Of a DNA stretch of 64,000 nucleotides, positions 1 through 8,606 are shown one piece after another. The notes under the pieces were generated by a model that saw only the letters and a list, made by a program, of their open reading frames with translations, had not been told where the DNA came from and made no database searches. Numbering within the stretch: the first letter of the stretch is position 1; each line of letters begins with the position of its first letter. The stretch is from Mitsuaria sp. PDC51 (GTDB lineage: Bacteria; Pseudomonadota; Gammaproteobacteria; Burkholderiales; Burkholderiaceae_C): contig NZ_FOZE01000001.1 in assembly GCF_900113225.1 (NCBI RefSeq), positions 1,798,001 through 1,862,000 of the forward strand, in the 5' to 3' direction. The position numbers and the translations under genes were made by a program.

Positions 1-188
1 ACGACAGCGGCTTGCAGAGCCTGAAGCTGGGCTTCAAGGGACGCGAGCTGTCGGCGCTGGAGATCGTCGACGGCTTCGGCCAGCAATCGGTGATGCAGTT
101 CAGCGCGGTGGAGCCCAATGCCAAGGTGTCGGCCGAGCGCTTCCGCTTCACCCCGCCGCCGGGTACGGACATCGCGCGCCAACCCTGA
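1..188 (+). CDS. lolA: Outer-membrane lipoprotein carrier protein LolA, C-terminal fragment
   Basis: An open frame runs in from the left edge and stops with TGA at 186-188, giving about 61 C-terminal residues. The text (LEIVDGFGQQSVMQFS, then FRFTPPPGTDI near the end) fits the C-terminus of LolA, the periplasmic chaperone that carries lipoproteins from LolCDE to LolB. The call leans on this pattern and on context: lolA directly upstream of rarA is a common proteobacterial order. The gap to rarA is only 21 bases, so they are probably cotranscribed. The start, signal peptide and most of the protein are outside the window. Confidence 0.75.
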   Translation, partial: DSGLQSLKLGFKGRELSALEIVDGFGQQSVMQFSAVEPNAKVSAERFRFTPPPGTDIARQP

Positions 189-209
189 CCGAGCTTCGAG
201 CCTGCACCG

Positions 210-1601
210 ATGAGCAACGCGTCGCTCTTCCCGGACGAGTTCGATCCCGTTCCCAGCGGGCCGCCGGCCATGGCGACGCCGGGCAAGCACGCGCCGCTGC
301 CGGAGCGGCTGCGGCCGCGCCAGCTCGACGAGGTGGTCGGCCAACGCCACCTGCTCGGGCCCGGCATGCCGCTGCGCGTCGCGCTGGAGAGCGGCCGGCC
401 GCATTCGATGATCCTGTGGGGCCCGCCGGGCGTCGGCAAGACGACGCTGGCGCGGCTGATGGCGCAGTTCTTCGACGCGCAGTTCATCGCGATCTCGGCG
501 GTGCTGGGCGGCGTCAAGGACATCCGCGAGGCGGTCGAGCGCGCCTTGGCCGCGGCCGGGCAGGGGCGGCGCACGATCGTGTTCGTTGACGAGGTCCACC
601 GCTTCAACAAGGCGCAGCAGGATGCCTTCCTGCCGCATGTCGAGTCCGGCCTGTTCAGCTTCATCGGCGCGACGACGGAGAACCCGTCCTTCGAGGTCAA
701 TTCGGCGCTGCTCTCGCGCGCGACGGTGCATGTGCTGAAGTCGCTCGACGAGCAGGACATGCGCGAGCTGCTGGCGCGCGGGCGCGAGGCCCTGGGCGCG
801 CCGCCGGTCAGCGAGGCCGCCACCCAGCGCCTGATCGGTTATGCCGACGGCGACGCGCGGCGGCTGCTCAACACGCTGGAGACGGTCGCGCAGCTGACAC
901 CGGCGGACACGGCGGAGATCGACGAGGCGCTGCTGGAGCGCACCCTGGGCGAGCAGCTTCGGCGCTACGACAAGGGCGGCGACCAGTTCTACGACGTGAT
1001 CTCCGCGCTGCACAAGTCGGTGCGCGGCTCCAACCCCGACGCGGCGCTGTACTGGCTGGTGCGCATGCTCGATGGCGGCGTCGACGCGCGCTACATCACG
1101 CGCCGCCTGATCCGCATGGCCAGCGAGGACATCGGCAACGCCGACCCGCGCGCGCTGCGGATCTGCCTGGATGCGGCCGAGACCTACGAGCGCCTGGGTT
1201 CGCCCGAAGGCGAGCTGACGCTGGCGCAGGCGGTCGTGTACCTGGCGATCGCACCCAAGTCCAACGCCGTCTACAACGCCTACAACCAGGTGCGCGCACT
1301 GATCAAGCAGGACAGTTCGCGGCCGGTGCCGGTGCATCTGCGCAATGCGCCGACGCGGCTCATGAAGGAACTGGGCTACGGCAAGGCCTATCGCTACGCG
1401 CATGACTTCCCCGGCGCCTATGTCGCCGGCGAGCAGTACCTGCCGGACGGCCTCGAGGACCAGCGCTTCTACGAGCCGGTGCCGCGTGGCCTGGAGATCA
1501 AGATCGGCGCCCGGATGGACGAGCTGCGACGGCTGGACGCGGAGGCGCTCGGTCAGGAGGGCGAGGCCTCGTCCCGCCGCGGCGAGGACCGCGAGGACTG
1601 A
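210..1601 (+). CDS. rarA: Replication-associated recombination protein A (AAA+ ATPase)
   Basis: RarA/MgsA is a clamp-loader-like AAA+ ATPase acting at stalled replication forks. The 463-residue product has Walker A GPPGVGKTT at about residues 71-79, Walker B FVDEVH at about 125-130 and the sensor-1 motif ATTENPSFEV at about 154-163. A helical C-terminal oligomerisation region follows with the family signatures ALYWLVRML and RLIRMASEDIGNADP. Length is normal for the family (about 440-460). The ATG at 210 follows the lolA stop by 21 bases. The last 20 or so residues are a charged tail. No key residue looks missing. Confidence 0.96.
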   Translation: MSNASLFPDEFDPVPSGPPAMATPGKHAPLPERLRPRQLDEVVGQRHLLGPGMPLRVALESGRPHSMILWGPPGVGKTTLARLMAQFFDAQFIAISAVLGGVKDIREAVERALAAAGQGRRTIVFVDEVHRFNKAQQDAFLPHVESGLFSFIGATTENPSFEVNSALLSRATVHVLKSLDEQDMRELLARGREALGAPPVSEAATQRLIGYADGDARRLLNTLETVAQLTPADTAEIDEALLERTLGEQLRRYDKGGDQFYDVISALHKSVRGSNPDAALYWLVRMLDGGVDARYITRRLIRMASEDIGNADPRALRICLDAAETYERLGSPEGELTLAQAVVYLAIAPKSNAVYNAYNQVRALIKQDSSRPVPVHLRNAPTRLMKELGYGKAYRYAHDFPGAYVAGEQYLPDGLEDQRFYEPVPRGLEIKIGARMDELRRLDAEALGQEGEASSRRGEDRED

Positions 1602-1603
1602 GC

Positions 1604-2641
1604 ATGGGCGCGGCGTGGCGAGCCTCTTTCACGACGCGCCTGGTGCGCGCTGGGCAGGCTGTCGCGCGGATGCGCGGGCGGTGTTTCGGCGCGGTCCTGG
1701 GTTTGACCTTGAGCCTTGGCCTGGGCGGGGCCGCGCCGTTCGCGCAGGCGGCGGCCGCCAAGCCGGCGCCGGTGGTGCGTCCGGCGCAGCCGCCCGAGGG
1801 GCCGACGCTGGCCCGCATCCGCGAGACCGGCGTCATCGTCCTGGGCTACCGGCCGGCATCGGCGCCGTTCTCCTACCTCGACGCGCAGCTGCGTCCCACC
1901 GGCTATTCCGTCGAACTGTGCGAGCGCGTGATCGCCTCGCTGCGCACGCGGCTGAAGCTGCCTGACCTGGAGGTGCGGCGCGTGGCGGTGGGCTCGGCGA
2001 CGCGCATGCCGATGGTCAGCAACGGCACGCTGGACATGGAGTGCGGCATCACCACCAACACCGCGGAGCGGGCGCGCAGCCAAGCCTTCTCGGTGACGAT
2101 CTTCGTGGCCGAGACCAAGCTGATGACGCGCCATGGCGAGAAGGTGCAGAGCCTGTCCGACCTGCGCGGCCGGCCGGTGGTGAGCACCATCGGCACGACC
2201 AGCATCCAGCACCTGGCCAAGGTCAACGAGCAACTGGGGCTGGGCATCCGCATCGTCGCGGGGCTGGACGATCCGGACGCCTTCCAGCTGCTGCGCAGTG
2301 GCCGCGCCGACGCCTTCATGATGGACGACGTCATCATCCGCAGCCTGCTGGCGCAGCAGGGGTCGGCGGTCTCGCCCGACGACTACGTGATCTCCGATCG
2401 GGCGCTCACGGTCGAGCCCTACGCGATCGGGCTGAACCGCGACGATCCGATGTTCAAGACCATGGTCGACGACGTGCTGGTCGGCCTGTACCGCAGCGGC
2501 GAGATCCACACGATCTACAGACGCTGGTTCGAGTCCCCGCTGCCGCCCTCCGGCATCAACCTGAAGCTGCCGATGAACGCCGCTTTCCGGCGCGTGGTGG
2601 CGCAGCCGACCGACTCGCCAGATCCGGAGCGTTATCGCTGA
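1604..2641 (+). CDS. GltI-like periplasmic amino-acid-binding protein (SBP family 3)
   Basis: This is a solute-binding protein of the polar amino acid ABC family, 345 residues. It has a basic N-terminus and hydrophobic stretch ending near FAQAAAA (about residues 27-52), a likely signal peptide. The mature part resembles glutamate/aspartate binding protein GltI: VLGYRPASAPFSY, then DMECGITTNTAERA, then DAFMMDDVI. It is therefore probably a periplasmic glutamate/aspartate-type receptor, though the ligand is inferred. It begins two bases after the rarA stop. No permease or ATPase genes are nearby, so partners must lie elsewhere. Its last 86 bases overlap the 3' end of the convergent LysR gene. 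Confidence 0.85.
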   Translation: MGAAWRASFTTRLVRAGQAVARMRGRCFGAVLGLTLSLGLGGAAPFAQAAAAKPAPVVRPAQPPEGPTLARIRETGVIVLGYRPASAPFSYLDAQLRPTGYSVELCERVIASLRTRLKLPDLEVRRVAVGSATRMPMVSNGTLDMECGITTNTAERARSQAFSVTIFVAETKLMTRHGEKVQSLSDLRGRPVVSTIGTTSIQHLAKVNEQLGLGIRIVAGLDDPDAFQLLRSGRADAFMMDDVIIRSLLAQQGSAVSPDDYVISDRALTVEPYAIGLNRDDPMFKTMVDDVLVGLYRSGEIHTIYRRWFESPLPPSGINLKLPMNAAFRRVVAQPTDSPDPERYR

Positions 2642-3593
2642 AGGCGCTGAAGGCCGCGGCAGATACTGCCGGCGCGGCGCGGTCGCTCGCGATCGCGCCC
2701 GAGCAGCCTGAGCGGCCGTTTAGCAACTCGACGAAGCGCCGCGCCGCCAAGCCCAGGGGCCGGGCCTGCGTCCACACCACGTCGACGTAAAGCTGCAGCG
2801 CGGTGGTGAAGTTGCCGGCGGGAATCTGGGCCAGCTCGCCCGAGGCCAGCGCCGCGCGCACGAAACCGGACGGCAACCAGGCCCAGCCCAGCCCGGCCGA
2901 CACCATGCGCAGCGCCGCGACCGGGCTGTCGGTGCGCCACTGCACCCGCGAGACCGAGATCCGCTTGTCGACGTCGCAGGCATCGCGGCCAGCGACCAGG
3001 ATCTGGCGCTCGGCGATCAGGTGCTCGTCGCGCAGCGCCGAGGGCTCGCGCGCGAGCATCGGATGCGAGGCGGCGACGACGGCGACCAGCGTCTCACGGG
3101 CCACTTCCTGGAACTGCTCGGACGGGTCCAGGCCCTGGCGCTCGAACACCAGCGCCAACTGGGCGCGCCCGGATTTCAGCATCGCCAGCGCATCCGCCTG
3201 CGGCGCGGTCAGCACCTCGATCTCCAGCAGCGGGAACTCGGTCGACAAGGTCGTCAGCGCGTCGCTCCACGGCGTCGCCGCGACCAGTTCAGGCGCGACC
3301 GCGATCACCAGCGACGGCTCCAGGCCTTGCGTCATGGACAGCGCGTGCCGGTTGAGCTGGCCGAACTGCTCGGCCAGCCGGCGCGCCTGCGGGACCAGCG
3401 CGAGCGCCTGAGGCGTGGGGACGGGTTCGCGGCCGGCGCGGTCGAAGAGCGGCAGGTCGAGTTCGGCCTCCAGGTGGGCGATCGTCATGCTCACCGCCGA
3501 CGGCACCCGGCCCAGCGCACGGGCGGCGGCGGAGAACGAGCCGTGGTCGATCGCGGCGAGGAAGACGCGGAGATTGTCCAGGTCGAAGGCCAT
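2556..3593 (-). CDS. LysR-family transcriptional regulator (divergent from sugE)
   Basis: The N-terminal winged helix-turn-helix is typical of LysR regulators (MAFDLDNLRVFLAAIDHGSF, then ALGRVPSAVSMTIAHLE), followed by an effector-binding region. The start at 3593 was preferred over an upstream in-frame ATG at 3656 because LysR proteins begin just before the DNLRVF block. The product is 345 residues against about 300 usually. The extra length is a C-terminal tail rich in Ala, Ser and Arg encoded in DNA that overlaps the convergent binding-protein gene. Divergent placement against the SMR exporter, with a palindrome between, suggests it controls that gene and itself. Confidence 0.88.
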   Translation of the reverse strand: MAFDLDNLRVFLAAIDHGSFSAAARALGRVPSAVSMTIAHLEAELDLPLFDRAGREPVPTPQALALVPQARRLAEQFGQLNRHALSMTQGLEPSLVIAVAPELVAATPWSDALTTLSTEFPLLEIEVLTAPQADALAMLKSGRAQLALVFERQGLDPSEQFQEVARETLVAVVAASHPMLAREPSALRDEHLIAERQILVAGRDACDVDKRISVSRVQWRTDSPVAALRMVSAGLGWAWLPSGFVRAALASGELAQIPAGNFTTALQLYVDVVWTQARPLGLAARRFVELLNGRSGCSGAIASDRAAPAVSAAAFSAFSDNAPDLASRSAAPPRAGKRRSSAASG

Positions 3594-3668
3594 GGCGATC
3601 CTTGGGAGAGGTTGAGAGGTTGATCTGTCAGCCGGGCTGATGGATGCTGACTTCAACTATCAGGATGG

Positions 3669-3683
3669 CGAACATACAGTTCG
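3669..3683. promoter_or_regulatory. 15-bp palindrome between LysR gene and sugE
   Basis: The site reads CGAACATACAGTTCG, with perfect 5-bp arms and a 5-bp spacer. It lies between the LysR start (3593) and the sugE start (3759). Interrupted dyads in divergent promoters are the usual LysR binding sites. It does not match the simple T-N11-A form, so the assignment is tentative. Confidence 0.4.
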
Positions 3684-3699
3684 TCCCATCGTGAATCAA

Positions 3700-3740
3700 G
3701 GCCTCGGCGCAGGGGCGGCCAAGCTCAACGCGCCGAGGCC
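3700..3740 (+). promoter_or_regulatory. Hairpin in the sugE leader
   Basis: A perfect 10-bp inverted repeat (GGCCTCGGCG at 3700-3709 and CGCCGAGGCC at 3731-3740) encloses a 21-nt loop. It ends about 7 bases before the AAGGAG ribosome-binding site of the exporter gene. It could act as a leader structure controlling translation or as an operator. I looked for the conserved sequences of guanidine riboswitches, which often precede such genes, and did not see them. Confidence 0.5.
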
Positions 3741-3758
3741 CTCAACAAGGAGTTCGAC

Positions 3759-4079
3759 ATGGTGTGGGGTGTGCTGTTCCTGGCGGGGCTGTTCGAGATC
3801 GGATGGGCGGTCGGCCTGAAGTACACGGAGGGCTTCACCCGGCCGTGGCCGACGGTGGGCACCGTGCTGGCGATGGTGACCAGCGTGGTGCTGCTGGGTT
3901 GGGCGCTGAAGCACCTGCCGGTCGGTACGGCTTATGCGATCTGGACCGGCATCGGCGCGGTCGGCACCGCGATCGCGGGCATCGTGCTGCTGGGCGAATC
4001 CGCCTCGCCGGCCCGGCTGGCCTGCATCGGGCTGATTGCCGTGGGCATCGTCGGGCTCAAGATGGTCTCGTCGCAGTGA
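3759..4079 (+). CDS. sugE: SMR-family exporter, SugE/Gdx-like
   Basis: A 106-residue protein with four predicted transmembrane helices, the standard size for small multidrug resistance transporters. The conserved membrane glutamate is at residue 13 (GLFEIGW), and the [14 protein letters not shown] block in the third helix marks the SugE/Gdx branch rather than EmrE. Family knowledge points to proton-coupled export of guanidinium or quaternary ammonium compounds through an inner-membrane antiparallel dimer. An AAGGAG Shine-Dalgarno sequence precedes the ATG. It is probably regulated by the divergent LysR protein. Confidence 0.9.
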   Translation: MVWGVLFLAGLFEIGWAVGLKYTEGFTRPWPTVGTVLAMVTSVVLLGWALKHLPVGTAYAIWTGIGAVGTAIAGIVLLGESASPARLACIGLIAVGIVGLKMVSSQ

Positions 4080-4172
4080 GGGCCGGGCCGGCGTCGGCGC
4101 CGGCCCGCCAGCGGGAAGCGGGCAGGGCATGGGACTTGCCGTCCACGGTCATCCAGACCGCAGGAGTTCCTC

Positions 4173-4493
4173 ATGCCCGACTTCGACGAACGACGAGACC
4201 ACGCCTACGACCGCGAGCAGGAGGCCGCCTACTGGCGCGACAACTACGCCAAGCGGCCGTACATCGAGCAAGGCGACACCCATGACGACTTCGGCCCGGC
4301 GTATGCCTACGGCGTCGATGCGTTCGCGCGTTATCCGGACCGTGACTTCGACGATTTCGAGGCCGAACTGCATCGCGACTGGGGCGAGCAGCGCAAGGGG
4401 TCGTCGCTCGACTGGGCGCGCGCCAAGCCCGCCGTGAAGGATGCGTGGCAGCGCATCAAGGAGGCCTCGAACATGCCGCCGTCCACGCGCTGA
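4173..4493 (+). CDS. Conserved small hydrophilic protein of unknown function
   Basis: A 106-residue, highly charged protein with no signal peptide or membrane segment. It is rich in Asp, Arg, Tyr and Trp, with an aromatic block YWRDNYAKRPY near residues 20-30, then DDFGPAYAYGVDAF and DDFEAELHRDWGEQR. I have the impression of similar small proteins in other proteobacteria, sometimes near stress genes, but know no named function. An AGGAGTT ribosome-binding site precedes the ATG. It lies 93 bases after sugE and converges with the TRAP transporter genes. Confidence 0.75.
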   Translation: MPDFDERRDHAYDREQEAAYWRDNYAKRPYIEQGDTHDDFGPAYAYGVDAFARYPDRDFDDFEAELHRDWGEQRKGSSLDWARAKPAVKDAWQRIKEASNMPPSTR

Positions 4494-4504
4494 GGCTGGC
4501 GCCG

Positions 4505-6093
<1,589 letters not shown>

Positions 6094-6097
<4 letters not shown>

Positions 6098-6702
6098 TGC
6101 AGCGGCCTCTCGTAGTGGGTGTCCATCTCGACGAGATGGGCCAGGTAACCCAGGCGCTTGATCACCTCCGAAAGTCCTTGCAGGAACACCAGCCCGAAGC
6201 CGACCGGCAAGGTCAGCGCGGCCGGCCAGCGGATCAGGCCGCCCGCGTTGCCCGACACCTCACCGCTGGTGAACAGCTTGTGCAGGTAGCCGCCCAGGCC
6301 GAGCGTCGCGATCGTGTCGTCCGGCCGCATGCCGGTCATGAGCTTGCCCAGGAAGAAGTCCCAGGACAGCCAGCCCGCGTAGGCCATCACCGGGATCAGG
6401 AAGACGATCAGGCCGAACAGGTCGATGTAGACCTTGCCGTGGCCGCGCCAGCGCGCGTAGAGGATGTCGACCCGCACATGCTCGTTCAGGCGCAGCACCT
6501 GCGCCGCGCCGCCCATCACGCAGACGGCGAACAGGTACCACTGGATCTCGAGGAAGGCGTTGGAGCTGATGTCCAGGCCGTAGCGAATCACCGCATTGGC
6601 GGCGCTGATCAAGCACGACAGCAGGACGGCCCAGGCGGCAAGCGTGCCGAACCGGTCCGTCAGCCAGTCGATGCCCTTGGCGAAAGCAAGCAGGGCGTTC
6701 AT
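6094..6702 (-). CDS. dctQ: TRAP transporter small permease subunit DctQ
   Basis: A 202-residue inner-membrane protein with about four helices. Features of the DctQ family are LEIQWYLFAVCVMGGAAQVL followed by NEHVRVDIL, a strongly conserved signature. It pairs with DctM to form the membrane part of a TRAP transporter. It is the first gene of a dctQ-dctM unit, with a 4-bp overlap to dctM. The usual third gene for the periplasmic receptor DctP/TAXI is missing here, so a receptor encoded elsewhere must serve it. Confidence 0.92.
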
Positions 6703-6843
6703 CGAGGAATCCAGGTCTCCATGTGAGCCCGCGACGGGGGAGGGCTCGCTTCTTGTCGTAGACGCGGACTGTAGCCAGCGAGCGCTGACGGCGACCTGAT
6801 TTCGTACGCTGTTCCGGGAAAGCCCTGAGGAAAGCGGAAGGCA

Positions 6844-6877
6844 GAAAAAAGAAGGCCCCGGTCGGGGACCAGGGCCT
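6844..6877 (-). terminator. Intrinsic terminator after the DUF442 gene
   Basis: On the minus strand AGGCCC T GGT, loop CCCCG, then ACC G GGGCCT forms a GC-rich stem followed by a T-rich run (complement of A's at 6845-6850). It lies 35 bases downstream of the DUF442 stop and isolates that gene from dctQ. Confidence 0.85.
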
Positions 6878-6911
6878 GCTGCGCCCTTGGGGGCGCGGTG
6901 GTCGGGACGCG

Positions 6912-7259
6912 TCAGGCGTCGAGCTGCATCGCGGAGGCGAAGAGCCGGGTCGAGCGCGCGCCGGAGCGGCAGAACGCCAGCACCGGCTTGGGCGCCTCGT
7001 CGAGCAGCGCGCGCATCGCGGCGATCTCCTCCGGCGACTGGTAGCCCCCCTGCACCGGCAGGTGGTGATAGACCAGGCCCGCCGCCTCGGCCGCGACGCG
7101 GACCTGCTCGCTGGTGGGCTGGTCCGGGCCGCCTTCGAAATCCGGGCGGTTGTTGATCACCGACTTGAAGCCGGCCGCGGCCAGCGCGGCCATCGTGTCC
7201 GGCGTCAGCTGCGGCGCGACGCAGAAATCGGGCGTCAGTTGTTGGACGGTCAGTTCCAT
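6912..7259 (-). CDS. DUF442 / TIGR01244-family sulfurtransferase-phosphatase
   Basis: A 115-residue cytoplasmic protein. It begins with the family pattern LTPDFCVAPQLTPDTMAALAAAGF, contains VINNRPDFE, and has the Cys loop CRSGARS at residues 97-103 typical of the dual-specificity-phosphatase/rhodanese-like fold. Relatives include the N-terminal domain of Blh proteins linked to sulfide or sulfur metabolism. Enzyme activity is not established from sequence. It is a single gene with its own terminator downstream. Confidence 0.82.
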   Translation of the reverse strand: MELTVQQLTPDFCVAPQLTPDTMAALAAAGFKSVINNRPDFEGGPDQPTSEQVRVAAEAAGLVYHHLPVQGGYQSPEEIAAMRALLDEAPKPVLAFCRSGARSTRLFASAMQLDA

Positions 7260-7305
7260 GGAGGCTCCTGTCGTTGAATCGGAAGCGGGCCGGGGAGGGA
7301 GGGGC

Positions 7306-7752
7306 TCAGCCCGCCAGTGCGGCCTTCACCGCGGCCGAGACCAGGCCCATGTCGGCCTTGCCCGCGAGCTTGCCCTTCACGGCGCCCATCACCTTGCCCA
7401 TGTCGGCCGGGCCCTTGGCGCCCAGTTCGGCCACGATCGCGGCGACCTCGGCCTTGATCTCGGCCTCGCTCAGGCGCTGCGGCAGGTAGACCTCCAGCAC
7501 CTTCAGCTCGGCGGTTTCCTTGTCGGCCAGGTCCTGCCGGCCGGCGGCGGTGAACTGGCTGATCGAGTCCTTGCGCTGCTTGATCAGCTTGTCGACGATG
7601 CCCACCAGCATCACGTCGTCCACCGTCACGCGCTCGTCCACTTCCTTCTGCTTCACGGCGGCCAGCAGCAGGCGGATCGTGCCCAGGCGCTCGCTGTCCT
7701 TGGCGCGCATCGCCGTCTTCATGTCTTCGGTGATCTGTTCCTTCAGGCTCAT
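7306..7752 (-). CDS. yqeY: GatB/YqeY domain protein
   Basis: A 148-residue cytoplasmic protein matching the YqeY family along its full length: an N-terminal helical region (MSLKEQITEDMKTAMRAKD, RLGTIRLLLAAVKQKEVDER) and the C-terminal part shared with the tail of GatB (DMGKVMGAVKGKLAGKADM). Family members are thought to contact tRNA or ribosome-linked complexes, but the precise role is unknown. It lies downstream of rpsU on the same strand, a very common neighbourhood, though a terminator stands between them. Confidence 0.93.
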   Translation of the reverse strand: MSLKEQITEDMKTAMRAKDSERLGTIRLLLAAVKQKEVDERVTVDDVMLVGIVDKLIKQRKDSISQFTAAGRQDLADKETAELKVLEVYLPQRLSEAEIKAEVAAIVAELGAKGPADMGKVMGAVKGKLAGKADMGLVSAAVKAALAG

Positions 7753-7836
7753 GAGGGCTCCTTGCTTCTCTCTCGAAATGCGTTTCTCGGTCTCGCGGAG
7801 ATCATCGGCCGTCGCGGGCCGGTGCGGCGCGGAGAC

Positions 7837-7870
7837 AAAAAAGCCCGCGGCAGCGTCCTGCGCGGGCTTT
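7837..7870 (-). terminator. Intrinsic terminator downstream of rpsU
   Basis: A perfect 10-bp stem (aaagcccgcg at 7840-7849 with cgcgggcttt at 7861-7870), an 11-nt loop and a T run on the minus strand. It sits between rpsU and yqeY, so yqeY depends on read-through or its own promoter. Confidence 0.85.
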
Positions 7871-7938
7871 CTGTGCTGTTCGGGCAGTGGGGAGCGCTCA
7901 GCGAGGGTCCCCGGTGCCGAAGCGGTCCGATCCTTCGA

Positions 7939-8151
7939 TCAGTACAGCTTCTTGGGCAGCTGCATGCTGCGCACGCGCTTGTAGTGGCGCTTCACGGCGG
8001 CAGCCTTCTTGCGCTTGCGCTCGGCGGTCGGCTTCTCGTAGAACTCGCGGGCGCGCAGCTCGGTGAGCAGGCCCAGCTTCTCGATGGTGCGCTTGAAGCG
8101 GCGCAGGGCCACGTCGAACGGCTCGTTTTCTTTGACGCGAATGGTGGTCAT
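7939..8151 (-). CDS. rpsU: 30S ribosomal protein S21
   Basis: The 70-residue protein matches bS21 throughout: [20 protein letters not shown], then [23 protein letters not shown], with a very basic C-terminus. bS21 sits near the 16S rRNA 3' end on the small subunit platform and helps initiation. Length is standard. A plausible sigma-70 promoter is placed about 110-140 bases upstream and a strong terminator follows the gene. Confidence 0.97.
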
Positions 8152-8261
8152 GAAATTCCTTCAAATAGCGCTCGGTGTTCGCGAGGAAGGGCTTGCCTTC
8201 GAAGCGGAGTATCCGGATTCCACTTCCGAATCGACGCGCAGGGTTTGCCAGCAAAACGCGG

Positions 8262-8291
8262 ATTCTAGCCTCATTTTTGACGGTCCGCCAA
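8262..8291 (-). promoter_or_regulatory. rpsU: Candidate sigma-70 promoter for rpsU
   Basis: On the minus strand a -35-like TTGGCG (8286-8291) and a -10-like TAGAAT (8262-8267) are separated by 18 bp. This predicts a leader of roughly 100 bases before rpsU. It is a sequence-only prediction. Confidence 0.5.
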
Positions 8292-8606
8292 ATTGAAGCG
8301 GGTCGACGTGCCCGGACGCCCGCGAGCGCGATGCGGCGGGCCCCGCGCTCATCACGTCCCGCGCCGCTGGCTTCATCCCGGGCGTGACTTTTTCACGCGC
8401 TGCCGCCGCGCGCGCTTCGCGTCGGCGCGCTGGGGGAAGTGCATCGCCGTGGCCCTCTCTCGCGGCACGCTAGGATGCCTGACCCCAAGCTTAGGGGGAG
8501 AGAGCCCCCGCGATCGTGGTCGGCACTTGCCCGGGCGACCGGCACCCATCTACATTCGATCCACCACCATTCGACCGCCAGGGGAATCCCCGGCCCGGCC
8601 CGACCC
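8292..8606. other. Intergenic region without a recognisable gene
   Basis: 315 bases lie between the rpsU promoter and the start chosen for the PAS/GGDEF gene. I see no tRNA, convincing coding frame, terminator with a T run or repeat. An in-frame ATG at 8439 would extend the downstream protein by 56 residues, but that stretch has no domain-like character. Confidence 0.6.

Noticed and set aside
3594-3758. A guanidine riboswitch in front of the SugE/Gdx-type gene
   Set aside because: The conserved stretches of the ykkC/guanidine-I motif and the ACGR loops of guanidine-II were not found; only a generic hairpin is present.
8439-8606. Upstream extension of the PAS/GGDEF gene from an ATG at 8439
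   Set aside because: The extra 56 residues are Arg/Pro/His-rich without domain character, so the start at 8607 was preferred.
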